Part shown: piece by piece, positions 16,382 through 26,926 of the stretch
Layout: each line of letters opens with the position of its first letter
How positions within the stretch are numbered: the first letter of the stretch is position 1
Assembly: GCF_916858655.1 (NCBI RefSeq)
Contig: NZ_CAKASL010000002.1
Coordinates: 372,001 to 436,000, forward strand
From: Aeromicrobium sp. Leaf350
Lineage (GTDB): Bacteria > Actinomycetota > Actinomycetes > Propionibacteriales > Nocardioidaceae
DNA length: 64,000 nt
Direction: 5' to 3'
Translations under genes and position numbers: made by a program
Notes under the pieces: model-generated
Database searches by the model: none
What the model saw: the letters and a program-made list of their open reading frames with translations, nothing else
Told to the model about the DNA's origin: nothing

Positions 16382-19300
16382 ATGCCGAGTGACTCGTCCT
16401 TCGTGCACCTGCACGTCCACACCGAGTACTCGATGCTCGACGGAGCGTCCTTGCTGGACGGCCTGTTCGAGCGCACCGCCGGACTCGGCATGCCGGCCAT
16501 CGCGATGACCGACCACGGCAACCTCCACGGCGCCTACGACTTCTGGTCGAAGGCGCGCCAGCACGGGGTCAAGCCCATCATCGGCCTCGAGGCGTACCTC
16601 ACGCCCGGCACGCACCGCTCCGAGCGGCGCCGGGTCCGCTGGGGCAAGGGCGACTCCGAGGAGGAGGGCGGCAACGACGTCTCGGGCGGTGGCTCGTACA
16701 CCCACATGACGATGCTCGCCACGAGCACCGAGGGCATGCACAACCTGTTCCGCATGTCGTCGCGCTCGAGCCTCGAGGGCTACTACTTCAAGCCGCGCGC
16801 CGACCGCGAGCTGCTCAACCAGTACGCCAAGGGCATCATCGCCACCACGGGCTGCCCGTCGGGCGAGATCCAGACCCGCCTGCGCCTGCGCCAGTACGCC
16901 GAGGCCCGGGCCGCCGCAGCCGAGTTCCAGGACATCTTCGGCAAGGAGAACTTCTTCCTCGAGCTGATGGACCACGGCCTCTCGATCGAGAAGGTCGTGC
17001 GCGACGACCTCCTGCGCCTCGGCAAGGAGCTCGGCATCCCGCCGGTGGCGACCAACGACTCGCACTACAACAACCCCGAGGACGCCGACGCCCAGGAGGC
17101 GCTGCTCTGCGTCAACTCCGGCAGCCGCCTCTCCGAGCCCACGTACGCGCAGGGTGGCAAGCGCTTCGCCTTCGACGGCGGTGGCTACTACATCAAGTCG
17201 GCCCAGGAGATGCGTTCCCTCTGGGAGGACTCCTACGGCATGAAGGAGGCGTGCGACAACACGCTCCTGATCGCCGAGCGCTGCGACATGGAGTTCAGCG
17301 AGAACACCGGCGGCTACATGGCCAAGGCCGACGTCCCGGCAGGCCACGACGAGGAGTCCTGGTTCGTCGAGGAGGTGTGGCGAGGCATCGAGGCCCGCTA
17401 CCCCGGTGACGCGCTCACCGACGCCGTCCGCGCGCGCGTCGAGATGGAGCTCGACGTCATCAAGACCAAGGGCTACTGCGGCTACTACCTCGTGGTCGCC
17501 GACTTCATCAACTGGTCGAAGGAGAACGGCATCCGCGTCGGCCCGGGTCGTGGCTCAGGCGCCGGCTCCATCGCGGCGTACGCGCTGCGCATCACCGACC
17601 TCTGCCCGTTGACCCACGGCCTGATCTTCGAGCGGTTCCTCAACCCCGAGCGCCCGTCGATGCCCGACTTCGACATCGACTTCGACGAGCGTCGCCGCGG
17701 CGAGGTCATCAACTACGTCTCGCGCAAGTACGGCTCGGAGCGCGTCGCGCAGATCGCCACGTTCGGCCGCATCAAGTCCAAGCAGGCCATCAAGGACGCC
17801 ACGCGCGTGCTCTCCTACGACTTCCCGCTCGGCGAGAAGATCACCAAGGCGCTGCCCGCCGACATCATGGGCAAGGGCGTGCCGCTCGGCGACCTCTTCA
17901 ACGACCAGCACGCGCGCTACAACGACGCCAAGGAGTTCCGCGAGATGCACTCGCAGGACGCCGAGGTCCGCACGATCTACGACACCGCGCTCGGCCTCGA
18001 GGGCCAGATCCGCCAGTGGGGCGTGCACGCGGCCGGCGTCATCATGAGCAGCGAGCCGCTCATCGACATCGTGCCCATCATGCGGCGCGACCAGGACGGC
18101 GCGATCATCACGCAGTTCGACTACCCGATGTGCGAGGCGCTCGGGTTGGTCAAGATGGACTTCCTGGGCCTGCGCAACCTCACGGTCCTCGACGACGCCC
18201 TCGAGAACATCCGCCTGAACCGGGGCGAGGAGGTCGTGCTCGAGGAGCTGGAGTTCACCGACCAGGCCACCTACGACCTGCTGTCCCGCGGCGACACGCT
18301 CGGGGTCTTCCAGCTCGACGGCGGTCCGATGCGTGCCCTGCTGCGCAGCATGCGCCCCGACAAGTTCGAGGACATCTCGGCCGTCGGTGCCCTCTACCGT
18401 CCGGGCCCGATGGGCGCCGACTCGCACAACAAGTACGCGCGGCGCAAGAACGGTCGCGAGCCGATCGAGCCCATCCACCCCGAGCTCGAGAAGCCGCTCG
18501 AGACGGTCCTGGGCGAGACGTACGGCCTGATCGTGTACCAGGAGCAGGTCATGGAGATCGCTCAGGTGCTGGCGGGGTTCAGCCTGGGCCAGGCCGACAA
18601 CCTGCGTCGCGCCATGGGCAAGAAGAAGAAGTCCGAGCTCGACAAGCAGTACGCCGGGTTCCAGGGCGGCATGCTCGAGCGCGGCTACTCCCAGCAGGCC
18701 ATCACGGCGCTGTGGGAGATCCTGCTGCCGTTCTCCGACTACGCCTTCAACAAGGCCCACTCCGCCGCCTACGGCGTCATCAGCTACTGGACCGCCTACC
18801 TCAAGGCCAACTACCCGGCCGAGTACATGGCGGCACTCCTCACGAGCGTGCGCGGCGACAAGGACAAGTCCGCCATCTACCTCAGCGAGTGCCGCCGCCT
18901 CGGCATCCAGGTGCTGCCGCCCGACGTCAACGAGTCGCAGGCCAACTTCGCCTCGGTCGGCACCGACATCCGCTTCGGCCTGACCGCCATCCGCAACGTC
19001 GGCGAGAACGTCGTCGGCGGCATCATCGAGGCGCGCGAGGAGAAGGGCGCGTACGTCGACTTCGCCGACTTCCTCGACAAGGTGCCGCTCACGGTCTGCA
19101 ACAAGCGCGTGCTCGACTCGCTCATCAAGGCCGGGGCGTTCGACTCGATGAAGCACGGCCGCCGTGCGCTGGTCACGATCGCCGAGGAGGCCGTCGACCA
19201 GCACCTCGACCTCAAGCGCAACGCCGCGATCGGTCAGGACTCCCTGTTCGGCGGGCTCGACGACGACTCCGGTGGCGGCGTCACGATCACGATCCCGCCC

Positions 19301-19948
19301 GTGCCGGAGTGGGACAAGACCCAGCTGCTGGCGTTTGAGCGCGACATGCTCGGCCTGTACGTCTCCGACCACCCGCTGCTGGGGCTCGAGCACGTGCTCC
19401 AGGCCAGCCGCGACGTCTCGATCGTCGACCTGGTCACCGACACCGAGCGGGCCGACGGCTCGATGGTCAAGCTCTGCGGACTCATCACCGGGGTCCAGCG
19501 ACGCCTGTCCAAGAAGGGCGACACGTGGGCCTCGGTCACGATCGAGGACCTCGAGGGCTCGATCGAGGTCATGGTCTTCCCGGCCGCCTACGCGCTGGCG
19601 GCAGACGTGCTCCGCAACGACACCGTGGTCGCGGTCAAGGCCCGCGTGCGGCGCAAGGACGAAGGCATCGACCTGATGGCCACCGAGGTCACGATGCCGG
19701 CCATGAGCACCGGCGGCAGCGAGATGCCCATCGCCGTCACCATGCCGGTGGCACGCTGTACCGCAGACATGATCGCGCGATTCAAGCAGGTTCTCGGTGC
19801 CCACCCCGGGGCGAGCGAGGTGCACCTGCGCCTCGTCGGCTCCTCGGGCACCCGTGTCATGCGCCTGGACAAGGCCTATCGCGTGACGCAGTCGTCGGCG
19901 CTCATCGCCGACCTCAAGGAGCTCCTCGGCCCGAACTGTCTCGCATGA
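16382..19948 (+). CDS. dnaE: DNA polymerase III alpha subunit DnaE
   Basis: Replicative polymerase of the DnaE1 type. The 1188-residue protein opens with a PHP domain (HLHVHTEYSMLDGA, residues 8-21), whose metal-ligand histidines and aspartates look intact, as in actinobacterial DnaE1 where PHP gives proofreading. The C-family polymerase aspartates are in MPDFDIDFDERRR (about residues 424-436), GPGRGSGAGS precedes them, and YRPGPMGA is present. Near residue 1030 an OB fold follows (KLCGLITGVQRRLSKKGDTW). Size and motifs mark the essential replicase rather than the shorter DnaE2. Confidence 0.98.
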   Translation: MPSDSSFVHLHVHTEYSMLDGASLLDGLFERTAGLGMPAIAMTDHGNLHGAYDFWSKARQHGVKPIIGLEAYLTPGTHRSERRRVRWGKGDSEEEGGNDVSGGGSYTHMTMLATSTEGMHNLFRMSSRSSLEGYYFKPRADRELLNQYAKGIIATTGCPSGEIQTRLRLRQYAEARAAAAEFQDIFGKENFFLELMDHGLSIEKVVRDDLLRLGKELGIPPVATNDSHYNNPEDADAQEALLCVNSGSRLSEPTYAQGGKRFAFDGGGYYIKSAQEMRSLWEDSYGMKEACDNTLLIAERCDMEFSENTGGYMAKADVPAGHDEESWFVEEVWRGIEARYPGDALTDAVRARVEMELDVIKTKGYCGYYLVVADFINWSKENGIRVGPGRGSGAGSIAAYALRITDLCPLTHGLIFERFLNPERPSMPDFDIDFDERRRGEVINYVSRKYGSERVAQIATFGRIKSKQAIKDATRVLSYDFPLGEKITKALPADIMGKGVPLGDLFNDQHARYNDAKEFREMHSQDAEVRTIYDTALGLEGQIRQWGVHAAGVIMSSEPLIDIVPIMRRDQDGAIITQFDYPMCEALGLVKMDFLGLRNLTVLDDALENIRLNRGEEVVLEELEFTDQATYDLLSRGDTLGVFQLDGGPMRALLRSMRPDKFEDISAVGALYRPGPMGADSHNKYARRKNGREPIEPIHPELEKPLETVLGETYGLIVYQEQVMEIAQVLAGFSLGQADNLRRAMGKKKKSELDKQYAGFQGGMLERGYSQQAITALWEILLPFSDYAFNKAHSAAYGVISYWTAYLKANYPAEYMAALLTSVRGDKDKSAIYLSECRRLGIQVLPPDVNESQANFASVGTDIRFGLTAIRNVGENVVGGIIEAREEKGAYVDFADFLDKVPLTVCNKRVLDSLIKAGAFDSMKHGRRALVTIAEEAVDQHLDLKRNAAIGQDSLFGGLDDDSGGGVTITIPPVPEWDKTQLLAFERDMLGLYVSDHPLLGLEHVLQASRDVSIVDLVTDTERADGSMVKLCGLITGVQRRLSKKGDTWASVTIEDLEGSIEVMVFPAAYALAADVLRNDTVVAVKARVRRKDEGIDLMATEVTMPAMSTGGSEMPIAVTMPVARCTADMIARFKQVLGAHPGASEVHLRLVGSSGTRVMRLDKAYRVTQSSALIADLKELLGPNCLA

Positions 19949-20505
19949 GGTGGCCGCTGACCGCGCTCGTCACGACGGTGCTCGCCGGTGTCGCCGGCGC
20001 CGTGGCCTGGTCGCAGATCGCCGACCCGGCGCGCTGGACCGTGGCCGAGCAGGGGCTGCAGATGGACCAGGTGGCCGTCGCGGCCCAGTTCGGCGTCACG
20101 CTGACCTTCGTGTTCGTCGCCGTCGTCGGAGGCCTGGTGCTCGGGTTCCTGCTGGGCGTGCTGGCCCGACCGGTGTCGTGGCCGCTCGTGCCGATCGCTG
20201 CGGTCGCCGGCGTGGTCGCCACCCTCATCAGCTGGCAGCTCGGCCTGTTGTGGGGCCCGCCCGATCCCAGCTCGGTCACCGGACTGGCGCAGGGCGACAC
20301 CGTGCCCGACGTCCTCGCCCTGACGTTCCCGGCGGCATTCCTCGCCTGGCCCATCGCGACCATCGCCGGGCTGCTGCCCGGTGTCGCGCTCAACCCGGCG
20401 GCCCGTGCCGAGGCGAAGGACGACGAGCTCCGGTGGCAGGCGGCCGTCTCAGCGGCCGATGCCCGCCACGATCCCTTCGGTGAGGGCGATCAGGTCCGTC
20501 GCTGA
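19945..20505 (+). CDS. Four-helix membrane protein of unknown function
   Basis: A 186-residue protein not assigned to a family. It has four hydrophobic segments: residues ~4-21 (LTALVTTVLAGVAGAVAW), ~48-72 (FGVTLTFVFVAVVGGLVLG), ~80-100 and ~125-150 (LTFPAAFLAWPIATIAGLLPG), then a charged cytoplasmic-like tail. The ATG at 19945 overlaps the dnaE stop by four bases, so it is probably coupled to dnaE translation. Its last 57 bases overlap the end of the convergent ybaK-like gene. I recall similar small membrane proteins after dnaE in relatives, but the role is unknown. Confidence 0.75.
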   Translation: MRWPLTALVTTVLAGVAGAVAWSQIADPARWTVAEQGLQMDQVAVAAQFGVTLTFVFVAVVGGLVLGFLLGVLARPVSWPLVPIAAVAGVVATLISWQLGLLWGPPDPSSVTGLAQGDTVPDVLALTFPAAFLAWPIATIAGLLPGVALNPAARAEAKDDELRWQAAVSAADARHDPFGEGDQVRR

Positions 20506-20925
20506 CAGCTCGAGGTCGAGCCCGCGCCGGCCTCCGGAGACCAGCACGGTGTCCCAGAGCTCGGCCGTCTCGTCGACGACCGTGCGGTGCCGTCGCTTCT
20601 GGCCGAGCGGCGAGATGCCGCCGAGCACGTAGCCGGTGGCCCGCTGGGCGGCGCTCGGGTCGGCCATCGAGGCCCTCTTGCCGCCGAGGGCGGCTGCGGC
20701 AGCCTTGAGGTCGACCGTGCAGCTGACCGGCACGACGGCGACGGCGAGCGCGCCGTCGACGTCGATCATGAGGGTCTTGAAGACCCGGTCGGGGTCGATC
20801 CCGAGCGCCTCGGCCGCCTCCAGGCCGTACGACGTCGCGCGCGGGTCGTGCTCGTACGTGTGCAGCGTGTGAGCGACCCCCGCAGCGCGGACCGCCTCGG
20901 TGGCCGGGGTGCCGGTGCTCGTCAT
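20449..20925 (-). CDS. YbaK/EbsC-family Cys-tRNA(Pro) deacylase
   Basis: A YbaK/EbsC-type trans-editing protein, which hydrolyses Cys-tRNA(Pro) misacylated by ProRS. The 158-residue protein has the family core: TYEHDPRATSYGLEAAEALG, RVFKTLMIDVDG (catalytic Lys in VFKTL), ALAVAVVPVSCTVDLK, and the TGYVLGGISPLGQKRR glycine loop. Near-canonical length. It begins four bases inside the benE stop (ATGA), forming a two-gene minus-strand operon. The last 57 bases are antisense to the end of the plus-strand membrane gene. Confidence 0.92.
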   Translation of the reverse strand: MTSTGTPATEAVRAAGVAHTLHTYEHDPRATSYGLEAAEALGIDPDRVFKTLMIDVDGALAVAVVPVSCTVDLKAAAAALGGKRASMADPSAAQRATGYVLGGISPLGQKRRHRTVVDETAELWDTVLVSGGRRGLDLELSATDLIALTEGIVAGIGR

Positions 20926-22103
20926 ACGGGCTCCTCCGTGCGGGGCCGCTCGATGCCCCAGCGGACGGCGAGCCCGAGCACGAGGGCCCAGAACGCGCCG
21001 CCGACGCCCAGGATCGTCAGCCCGGAGGCGGCGACCAGGAAGGCGACGGCCGAGCTGGTGCGGTGCTCGGCGTCGTCGAGGGCGCCCTTGAGCGCCGCGG
21101 CGAAGGCCGCGAGCAGGGCGAGCCCCGCGACGGACTCGACGATCCCGGGGGCGGCGGCCTCGGAGAGCGCCACCAGGGCTCCGGACAACGGTCCAAGCAC
21201 GAGGTACGCGATGCCGGCCGTAGCCGCCGCGATCCAACGGCGATCTCTCGGGCCGGCACCGTCTCCCGCGGTCAGGGCTGCCGACAGGGCCGCGAGGTTC
21301 ATCGCGTGCCCGCCGAGCGGAGCGACCACCGCGGTGCCCGCACCCGCCGCCACCATGCTCGGCGTCCAGGGCACGCGGTAGCCGTAGGACGACATCACGG
21401 CCACGCCCGGGATGTTCTGCGACGCCATCGTCACGACGGTCAGCGGCACGGCGATACCGACGACGGCGGCCACGGTGAACGTCGGCGAGGTCCAGGTCAG
21501 GGCGGGCACCAGCTCGCTGCGCGGCACGGACGCCCCGGAGGCCGCGAGGTCGGTCGCCATGACGACGAGGGCGACACCGAAGGCGATCGGCACGGCCCAG
21601 GTCGGGACCCAGCGGGTCGCCAGCAGCCAGACGACGAGGATCGGGGCGATCAGGGCGGGGGAGTCGGCCACGGCGACGAACGGGGCGAGGCAGAGCTGCA
21701 GCAGGACCCCGCCGAGCATCGCCTGGGCCAGGGGCACCGGGATGCGCCCGATGAGGCGACCGAGGGCCGGGACCAGGCCGGTCAGCGCGAGGAGCACGCC
21801 GGTGACGAGGAAGGCGCCGACCGCGGCGGCCCAGCCGCCCTCGACGGTCCCGGTGCTCACGAGCAGGGCGGCGCCGGGCGTCGACCACGCGAACGACAGC
21901 GGCAGGCGGGTCCAGGTGGCCAGCACGAGCATCACGAGACCGAACACGAGGCACAGCGCCAGCAGGCCGCTGGCCGCCTGCGCCTGGTCGGCCCCGACGG
22001 CCCGCAGACCCGCGATCACGACTGCGAAGGAGGACGTGAACCCGACCAGGGCGGCCACGAGTCCGGCCACGACGGGCTGGCGCAGGGAGGGTGCGTCTGA
22101 CAC
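20922..22103 (-). CDS. BenE-family benzoate/H+ symporter-like permease
   Basis: A 393-residue integral membrane protein of the BenE family (purine/xanthine-permease fold), with about 12 hydrophobic segments. Characteristic parts are [29 protein letters not shown]-like [13 protein letters not shown], and [21 protein letters not shown], a strongly conserved segment of the family, plus [10 protein letters not shown]. Benzoate import is the family's founding activity, but no aromatic catabolism genes are nearby, so the substrate here is open. GTG 22103 is the start, seven bases from TAGGCT (22116-22111, minus), leaderless-like and divergent from hisD. Confidence 0.88.
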   Translation of the reverse strand: MSDAPSLRQPVVAGLVAALVGFTSSFAVVIAGLRAVGADQAQAASGLLALCLVFGLVMLVLATWTRLPLSFAWSTPGAALLVSTGTVEGGWAAAVGAFLVTGVLLALTGLVPALGRLIGRIPVPLAQAMLGGVLLQLCLAPFVAVADSPALIAPILVVWLLATRWVPTWAVPIAFGVALVVMATDLAASGASVPRSELVPALTWTSPTFTVAAVVGIAVPLTVVTMASQNIPGVAVMSSYGYRVPWTPSMVAAGAGTAVVAPLGGHAMNLAALSAALTAGDGAGPRDRRWIAAATAGIAYLVLGPLSGALVALSEAAAPGIVESVAGLALLAAFAAALKGALDDAEHRTSSAVAFLVAASGLTILGVGGAFWALVLGLAVRWGIERPRTEEPV

Positions 22104-22110
22104 GGGGCGC

Positions 22111-22136
22111 AGCCTACGCCGCCGCTTCCGTAGACT
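22111..22136. promoter_or_regulatory. Back-to-back promoters of benE and the his operon
   Basis: TAGGCT on the minus strand (22116-22111) is seven bases from the benE GTG (22103). TAGACT on the plus strand (22131-22136) is seven bases from the hisD GTG (22144). Only 40 bases separate the two start codons, so both transcripts would be leaderless and compete for RNA polymerase. No leader peptide or T-box can precede hisD. Confidence 0.6.
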
Positions 22137-22143
22137 TCAGCCC

Positions 22144-23457
22144 GTGATGCGACGTCTCGACCTGCGCCAGTTGACCCCCGAGCCCCAGGAACGGGCGTCG
22201 GTCTACGGCCATGCGGTGCCGCGGGCCGAGGTCGACGTGGAGCAGGCGCTCGAGGCGGTCCGTCCGATCTGCGAGGACGTCCGTGAACGCGGCGTCGAGG
22301 CCGTCCTGGACGCCGGAGAGCGGTTCGACGGCGTGCGACCGTCCCAGCTGCGGGTTCCCGCCGACGTGCTGGCCGCCGCGCTCGAGGGTCTCGATCCCGA
22401 GATCCGGGCCGCGCTCGAGGTCTCGATCGAGCGGCTGCGCGTCACGTGCGAGGCCGAGCTCGAGCACAGCGTCACGACGACCGTCGCCGACGGCGCGGTC
22501 GTCGAGCGCCGCATCGTGCCGATGCAGCGCGTCGGTCTCTACGTCCCGGGCGGCCTGGCTCCGCTCGTCAGCACCGTGGTCATGAACACGGTGCCCGCCC
22601 AGGTCGCCTGCGTCACCGGCATCGCGCTCGCCAGCCCGCCCAGCAAGCACCACGACGGCTGGCCGCACCCCTCGATCCTGGCGGCGTGCGCGCTGCTCGG
22701 CGTCGACGAGGTCTACGCCGCCGGAGGCGCGCAGGCGCTCGCGCTGCTGGCGTACGGCGGAGGCGAGTGCGCCCCGGTCAACCTGATCACGGGCCCGGGC
22801 AACATCTACGTCGCGGCCGCCAAGCGGTACCTGCAGGGCACCGTCGCGATCGACTCCGAGGCCGGCCCGACCGAGATCGCGATCATCGCCGACGTCTCGG
22901 CCGACGCCGAGCTCGTCGTCGCCGACCTGATCAGCCAGGCCGAGCACGACCCGATGGCCGCCTCGGTGCTCATCACCGACAGCGAGGACCTCGCCGACCG
23001 TGTCGACGCCGCCCTGCCCGCCCAGGTGACCGCTGCCCGGCACGTCGATCGCATCCGCACCGCGCTGTCGGGCCCGCAGTCCGCCACGGTCCTGGTGCGT
23101 GACGTCGACCAGGCCGTCGACGTGGCCAACGCGTACGCCGCCGAGCACCTGGAGATCCAGACGGAGGACGCCTCGGCCGTCGCCGAGCTGATCGTCAACG
23201 CCGGTGCGGTGTTCGTCGGGTCGTTCAGCCCGGTGTCGCTCGGTGACTACGCGGCCGGCTCCAACCACGTGCTGCCGACGGCGGGCTGTGCCTGCCACTC
23301 GTCGGGACTGTCGGTGCGGGCGTTCTGCAAGAACATGCAGGTCATCACGTACTCCGAGGGCGCGCTGCGTGAGGTCGGTCCGCACGTCGTGACGCTGGCG
23401 GAGGCCGAGAACCTGCCGTCGCACGGCGCGGCGGTCACCGTCCGGATCTCCCAATGA
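22144..23457 (+). CDS. hisD: Histidinol dehydrogenase
   Basis: Last enzyme of histidine synthesis, oxidising L-histidinol to histidine with NAD+ and Zn2+. The 436-437-residue protein has [16 protein letters not shown] (about residue 216), [26 protein letters not shown] and the C-terminal [21 protein letters not shown]-type signature, all of the HisD family. GTG 22144 and ATG 22147 are adjacent; the -10 spacing suits GTG 22144. The stop overlaps hisC by four bases. Heads the hisDCBH gene set. Confidence 0.97.
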   Translation: MMRRLDLRQLTPEPQERASVYGHAVPRAEVDVEQALEAVRPICEDVRERGVEAVLDAGERFDGVRPSQLRVPADVLAAALEGLDPEIRAALEVSIERLRVTCEAELEHSVTTTVADGAVVERRIVPMQRVGLYVPGGLAPLVSTVVMNTVPAQVACVTGIALASPPSKHHDGWPHPSILAACALLGVDEVYAAGGAQALALLAYGGGECAPVNLITGPGNIYVAAAKRYLQGTVAIDSEAGPTEIAIIADVSADAELVVADLISQAEHDPMAASVLITDSEDLADRVDAALPAQVTAARHVDRIRTALSGPQSATVLVRDVDQAVDVANAYAAEHLEIQTEDASAVAELIVNAGAVFVGSFSPVSLGDYAAGSNHVLPTAGCACHSSGLSVRAFCKNMQVITYSEGALREVGPHVVTLAEAENLPSHGAAVTVRISQ

Positions 23458-24542
23458 GCGTGCCTGAGTGGGTCCCGCTGCGTGACGAGCTGCGGGGGGA
23501 GGAGCCGTACGGCGCGCCGCAGATCGACGTGCCGGTGCGCCTCAACACCAACGAGAACCCCTACGGCCCGAGCGAGACGGTGGCCGGCGACGTTGCCACG
23601 TCGGTCAGGGCCGCGACGCTGGGGCTCAACCGCTATCCGGACCGTGAGGCGTGGGGCCTGCGCACCGCGCTGGCGGCCTACCTGTCGCGCGAGACCCCTG
23701 GCATCGAGGCGGCGGGGGTGTGGGCCGCCAACGGCTCGAACGAGGTGATGCAGCAGATCCTCCAGGCCTTCGGGGGCCCCGGGCGCACGGCGCTGTCGTT
23801 CGCGCCGACCTACTCGATGTATCCCGAGTACGCGCGCAACACCCACACGCGCTGGGTCGCGGGTCAGCGTCGTGAGGACTTCGGCATCGATGCCGAGTCC
23901 GCCGTGGCCCTGATCGAGGCCGAGCGCCCGGACGTCGTGTTCCTCACCTCGCCCAACAACCCGACCGGCACCTCGCTCGATCCCGCTCACACGCGGGCCG
24001 TTCTGGAGGCGGCCCCTGGCCTCGTGGTGGTCGACGAGGCCTACGCGGAGTTCCGGAGGGCAGGGACGCCGTCGGCGCTGGAGCTGCTGGCGGAGTTCCC
24101 GCGGCTCGTCGTGACACGCACGATGAGCAAGGCCTTCGCGCTGGCCGGCGGCCGGCTCGGATACCTCGCGGCCGACCCCGCCATCGTCGACGCGCTGCGC
24201 ATCGTGCGGCTCCCGTACCACCTGTCGTCGGTCACGCAGGCCACTGCGGAGGCGGCGCTGCGGCACACCGACGAGCTGCTGGCCCAGGTCGACGCGCTGC
24301 GCGTCGGGCGCGACCGCTCGGCCGAGCGACTGCGGGATGCGGGCTTCCGCGTCGCCGAGTCCGACGCGAACTTCATCCTGTTCGGGACCTTCGAGGACCG
24401 GCACGCCGTCTGGCAGGCCCTCGTCGACCGCGGCGTCCTGATCCGGGAGACCGGCCCCCTAGGATGGCTGCGCGTCTCGATCGGCACGCCGGACGAGATG
24501 GATGCGTTCCACACAGCCCTCCAGGAGGTGACCACGACATGA
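23454..24542 (+). CDS. hisC: Histidinol-phosphate aminotransferase
   Basis: PLP enzyme converting imidazole acetol phosphate and glutamate to histidinol phosphate. The 362-residue product has [11 protein letters not shown] near the start, [33 protein letters not shown] and the PLP lysine in [17 protein letters not shown]. Normal family length. ATG 23454 overlaps the hisD stop as ATGA, and its own stop overlaps hisB. Actinobacterial HisC enzymes can also act on aromatic amino acids, which cannot be judged here. Confidence 0.97.
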   Translation: MSVPEWVPLRDELRGEEPYGAPQIDVPVRLNTNENPYGPSETVAGDVATSVRAATLGLNRYPDREAWGLRTALAAYLSRETPGIEAAGVWAANGSNEVMQQILQAFGGPGRTALSFAPTYSMYPEYARNTHTRWVAGQRREDFGIDAESAVALIEAERPDVVFLTSPNNPTGTSLDPAHTRAVLEAAPGLVVVDEAYAEFRRAGTPSALELLAEFPRLVVTRTMSKAFALAGGRLGYLAADPAIVDALRIVRLPYHLSSVTQATAEAALRHTDELLAQVDALRVGRDRSAERLRDAGFRVAESDANFILFGTFEDRHAVWQALVDRGVLIRETGPLGWLRVSIGTPDEMDAFHTALQEVTTT

Positions 24543-25171
24543 GCCACAGCGCCGACACCGCCCCCGAGCGCGGACCCCGCCGTGCTCGGATCGAGCGAAA
24601 GACCTCCGAGTCCCACGTCGTCGTCGAGGTCGACCTCGACGGCACCGGACACCACGACATCTCCACGGGCGTCGGCTTCTACGACCACATGCTCACCGCG
24701 CTGTCGCGTCACTCCCTGATCGACCTCGCCGTGCGCACGGAGGGCGATCTGCACATCGACGCCCACCACACGGTCGAGGACACCGCGATCGCGATCGGCG
24801 ACGCGTTGCGCGAGGCCCTGGGCGACAAGTCCGGCATCCGTCGCTACGGCACGGCCACCGTGCCGCTCGACGAGGCCATCGCCACGTGCACCGTCGACGT
24901 GTCCGGACGCCCCTACTTCGTGCACACCGGCGAGCCCGAGCGACAGATCACCGTGGTGATCGGTGGCCAGTACTCCGGCTCGCTGACCTCACACGTGTTC
25001 GAGTCGATCGCGCACCACGCGGGTCTCACGCTGCACATGACACTGACCTCGGGGCGCGACCCGCACCACATCGCCGAGTGCCAGTTCAAGGCACTGGCGC
25101 GCGCGCTGCGCGAGGCCGTCGAGATCGACCCGCGCGAGACGGGCATTCCCTCCACGAAGGGTGCGCTGTAG
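24539..25171 (+). CDS. hisB: Imidazoleglycerol-phosphate dehydratase
   Basis: HisB dehydrates imidazole glycerol phosphate using Mn2+. The 210-residue monofunctional form has [18 protein letters not shown] and [15 protein letters not shown], the repeated His-rich metal-binding motifs, with the second half carrying [13 protein letters not shown] and [14 protein letters not shown]. There is no N-terminal phosphatase domain. ATG 24539 overlaps the hisC stop. The first ~20 residues are a polar extension before the conserved RIERKTSES. Confidence 0.97.
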   Translation: MSHSADTAPERGPRRARIERKTSESHVVVEVDLDGTGHHDISTGVGFYDHMLTALSRHSLIDLAVRTEGDLHIDAHHTVEDTAIAIGDALREALGDKSGIRRYGTATVPLDEAIATCTVDVSGRPYFVHTGEPERQITVVIGGQYSGSLTSHVFESIAHHAGLTLHMTLTSGRDPHHIAECQFKALARALREAVEIDPRETGIPSTKGAL

Positions 25172-25815
25172 TGCCGGTCTCGATCGCGGTCCTCGACTAC
25201 GGGTCGGGGAACGTGCGTTCCGCCGTGCGCGCGGTGGAGCGTGCCGGTGAGGCCCGCGGCTGCACCGTCACGCTGACCGCCGACCCGACCCTGGCGTACG
25301 AGGCCGACGGACTGCTCGTGCCGGGCGTCGGTGCGTTCGAGGCATGCATGAACGGGCTGTCGGCGGTCGACGGCGAGCGGCTCATCGAGCGTCGACTCAT
25401 CGCGAACCGTCCGGTGCTCGGCATCTGCGTGGGGATGCAGATCCTGTTCGCCGAGGGCATCGAGCACGGCGTGCGCACGGCCGGGTGCGGTGAGTGGCCT
25501 GGCACCGTCGAGCGGCTGCAGGCGCCGATCGTGCCGCACATGGGCTGGAACACCGTCGAGCCGCCCGCGGGCTCGCGCATGTTCGCGGGCCTGGCGGACG
25601 AGCGGTTCTACTTCGTGCACTCCTACGGCGTCAGGTCGTGGGAAATCACGCCGGGTGGTCCGGTCAAGCAGCCCGAGGTCACGTGGACCGGCTACGAGGG
25701 CGATCGCTTCGTCTCGGCCGTCGAGCACGGTCCGCTGTGGGCCACGCAGTTCCACCCGGAGAAGTCCGCCGACGCAGGCCGCCGACTCCTCGAGAACTGG
25801 ATCGCGACGCTCTAG
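25171..25815 (+). CDS. hisH: Imidazole glycerol phosphate synthase glutaminase subunit HisH
   Basis: HisH supplies ammonia from glutamine to HisF. The 214-residue class I amidotransferase has [10 protein letters not shown] at the start, the nucleophile cysteine in [10 protein letters not shown] (about residue 85) and the catalytic His-Glu in QFHPEKS near the C-terminus. The GTG start at 25171 shares its first base with the hisB TAG stop. HisF is encoded 1.9 kb downstream, after two unrelated genes and hisA. Confidence 0.96.
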   Translation: MPVSIAVLDYGSGNVRSAVRAVERAGEARGCTVTLTADPTLAYEADGLLVPGVGAFEACMNGLSAVDGERLIERRLIANRPVLGICVGMQILFAEGIEHGVRTAGCGEWPGTVERLQAPIVPHMGWNTVEPPAGSRMFAGLADERFYFVHSYGVRSWEITPGGPVKQPEVTWTGYEGDRFVSAVEHGPLWATQFHPEKSADAGRRLLENWIATL

Positions 25816-25827
25816 CCGATCGCGGCC

Positions 25828-25833
25828 TACGCT
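25828..25833 (+). promoter_or_regulatory. Probable -10 (TACGCT) of the small membrane gene
   Basis: TACGCT at 25828-25833 is six bases upstream of the ATG at 25840, with no ribosome binding site between, indicating a leaderless start and a transcript separate from the upstream his genes. Confidence 0.5.
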
Positions 25834-25839
25834 TCACGG

Positions 25840-26148
25840 ATGAGCGAGCCCGAGCCGACGCGTCCTCGCTCGGTGGTGCGCGAGACCGTGGCCCTGGTGC
25901 TGCTGGTCGTGTGGGTGTCCGGCCCGTTCCTGGTGGTGATCGGCGGGCTGTCGAGCACCAGCTTCGACGGAGACCCGGTGGCCTCGGGCGACTACGTGCT
26001 GTGGCGGACGGTCATGTGGGTCGGCATCGCGCTGACCCTGGTGGGCCCGGGAGTCGTCTGGATGCTCTCGCGCACGACCGCCTTCCGGGTCGCAGCAGGC
26101 CTCGAGATGGTGGTCGCCGTCGTGCTGGTGGTGACGGCACTCAGCTGA
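25840..26148 (+). CDS. Small membrane protein of unknown function
   Basis: I do not recognise this 102-residue protein. Three hydrophobic segments are visible: about residues 16-36 (VALVLLVVWVSGPFLVVIGG), 52-74 (VMWVGIALTLVGPGVVWML) and 84-102 ([16 protein letters not shown]). It has a short polar N-terminus and almost no soluble part. It sits between hisH and a convergent hydrolase gene, overlapping that gene's end by eight bases. Its own leaderless-type promoter suggests it is not merely a his-operon member. Confidence 0.65.
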   Translation: MSEPEPTRPRSVVRETVALVLLVVWVSGPFLVVIGGLSSTSFDGDPVASGDYVLWRTVMWVGIALTLVGPGVVWMLSRTTAFRVAAGLEMVVAVVLVVTALS

Positions 26149-26848
26149 TCGCGTCGGCGATGGCCCGACCCAGGTCGTCGGGACGCGAGAACTGGGGCCA
26201 GTGGCCCGTGGGGAGCTCGACGTACGTGAGGTCGCGCACCTTCGGGAGCTCGGCCACCTCGTCCTCGCCCGCCGCGACGAACTCGTCGATCTGCTGCTGC
26301 GTGAAGGTCGAGAGGATGACCGTGGCCGGGACGTCGTAGCGTCGCTCGTCGGAGAGCTGCTGCACGTCGGTGGCGGCCGCGGAGGGGTGGGGCACGGCCC
26401 GTGCACGGAACGCGGCGAGCGCGCTGTCGTCGAGACCGTCGAGGTCCTTGGCGTCGGTGCCGCCCCAGAGGTCCCACGGCGGAAGCGGGGTGTCAGCGGC
26501 CGCCGCGGGCAGGTTCGCGTTGGTGGCCAGGCCGTGGGGGATGGGCACCGAGTCGACGTAGACGGCCCGGGCCACGCGGTCGGGCCGCTGGTCGACGGCC
26601 GCGTGGATGACGGTGCCGCCGCCGCTGTGCCCCACGAGCACGACCGGCTCGTCGTGGCGGTCGATCTCGGCCACGACGGCGGCGACGTGCTGGGCCAGCC
26701 CGACGCCGGACCGGTCGGCCTCGGCGGACTCCAGGCCCGGCAGGGTCAGCGGCACCGCGGTGTGGCCGGCCTCGACGATCGGTGGGAGGGTGTCGTTCCA
26801 CGAGTCGGCCTGCAGCCAGAACCCGGGCACGAGGATCACGGTGGTCAT
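26141..26848 (-). CDS. Alpha/beta hydrolase
   Basis: A 235-residue alpha/beta-fold hydrolase. The oxyanion region [11 protein letters not shown] begins at residue ~7, the nucleophile elbow is GHSGGG (Ser at about residue 76), and the likely catalytic His is in [11 protein letters not shown] near the C-terminus. This pattern matches salicylate-esterase/RsbQ-like hydrolases of wide substrate range. The start is ATG 26848; the open frame runs further upstream but the fold begins right after this Met. It interrupts the his genes on the opposite strand. The substrate is unknown. Confidence 0.85.
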   Translation of the reverse strand: MTTVILVPGFWLQADSWNDTLPPIVEAGHTAVPLTLPGLESAEADRSGVGLAQHVAAVVAEIDRHDEPVVLVGHSGGGTVIHAAVDQRPDRVARAVYVDSVPIPHGLATNANLPAAAADTPLPPWDLWGGTDAKDLDGLDDSALAAFRARAVPHPSAAATDVQQLSDERRYDVPATVILSTFTQQQIDEFVAAGEDEVAELPKVRDLTYVELPTGHWPQFSRPDDLGRAIADAIS

Positions 26849-26926
26849 GCCGCCGACGCTACGACCGCCCACCGACAACCCACCACCCTCGGCTCACCGC
26901 CCAGCGGGGGCGGGAGGGCTCAGCGA

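Noticed and set aside
17555-19825. A 756-codon minus-strand frame over dnaE
   Set aside because: Antisense to a clear DnaE polymerase; its composition (His, Arg, Val, Leu rich) is the usual shadow pattern.
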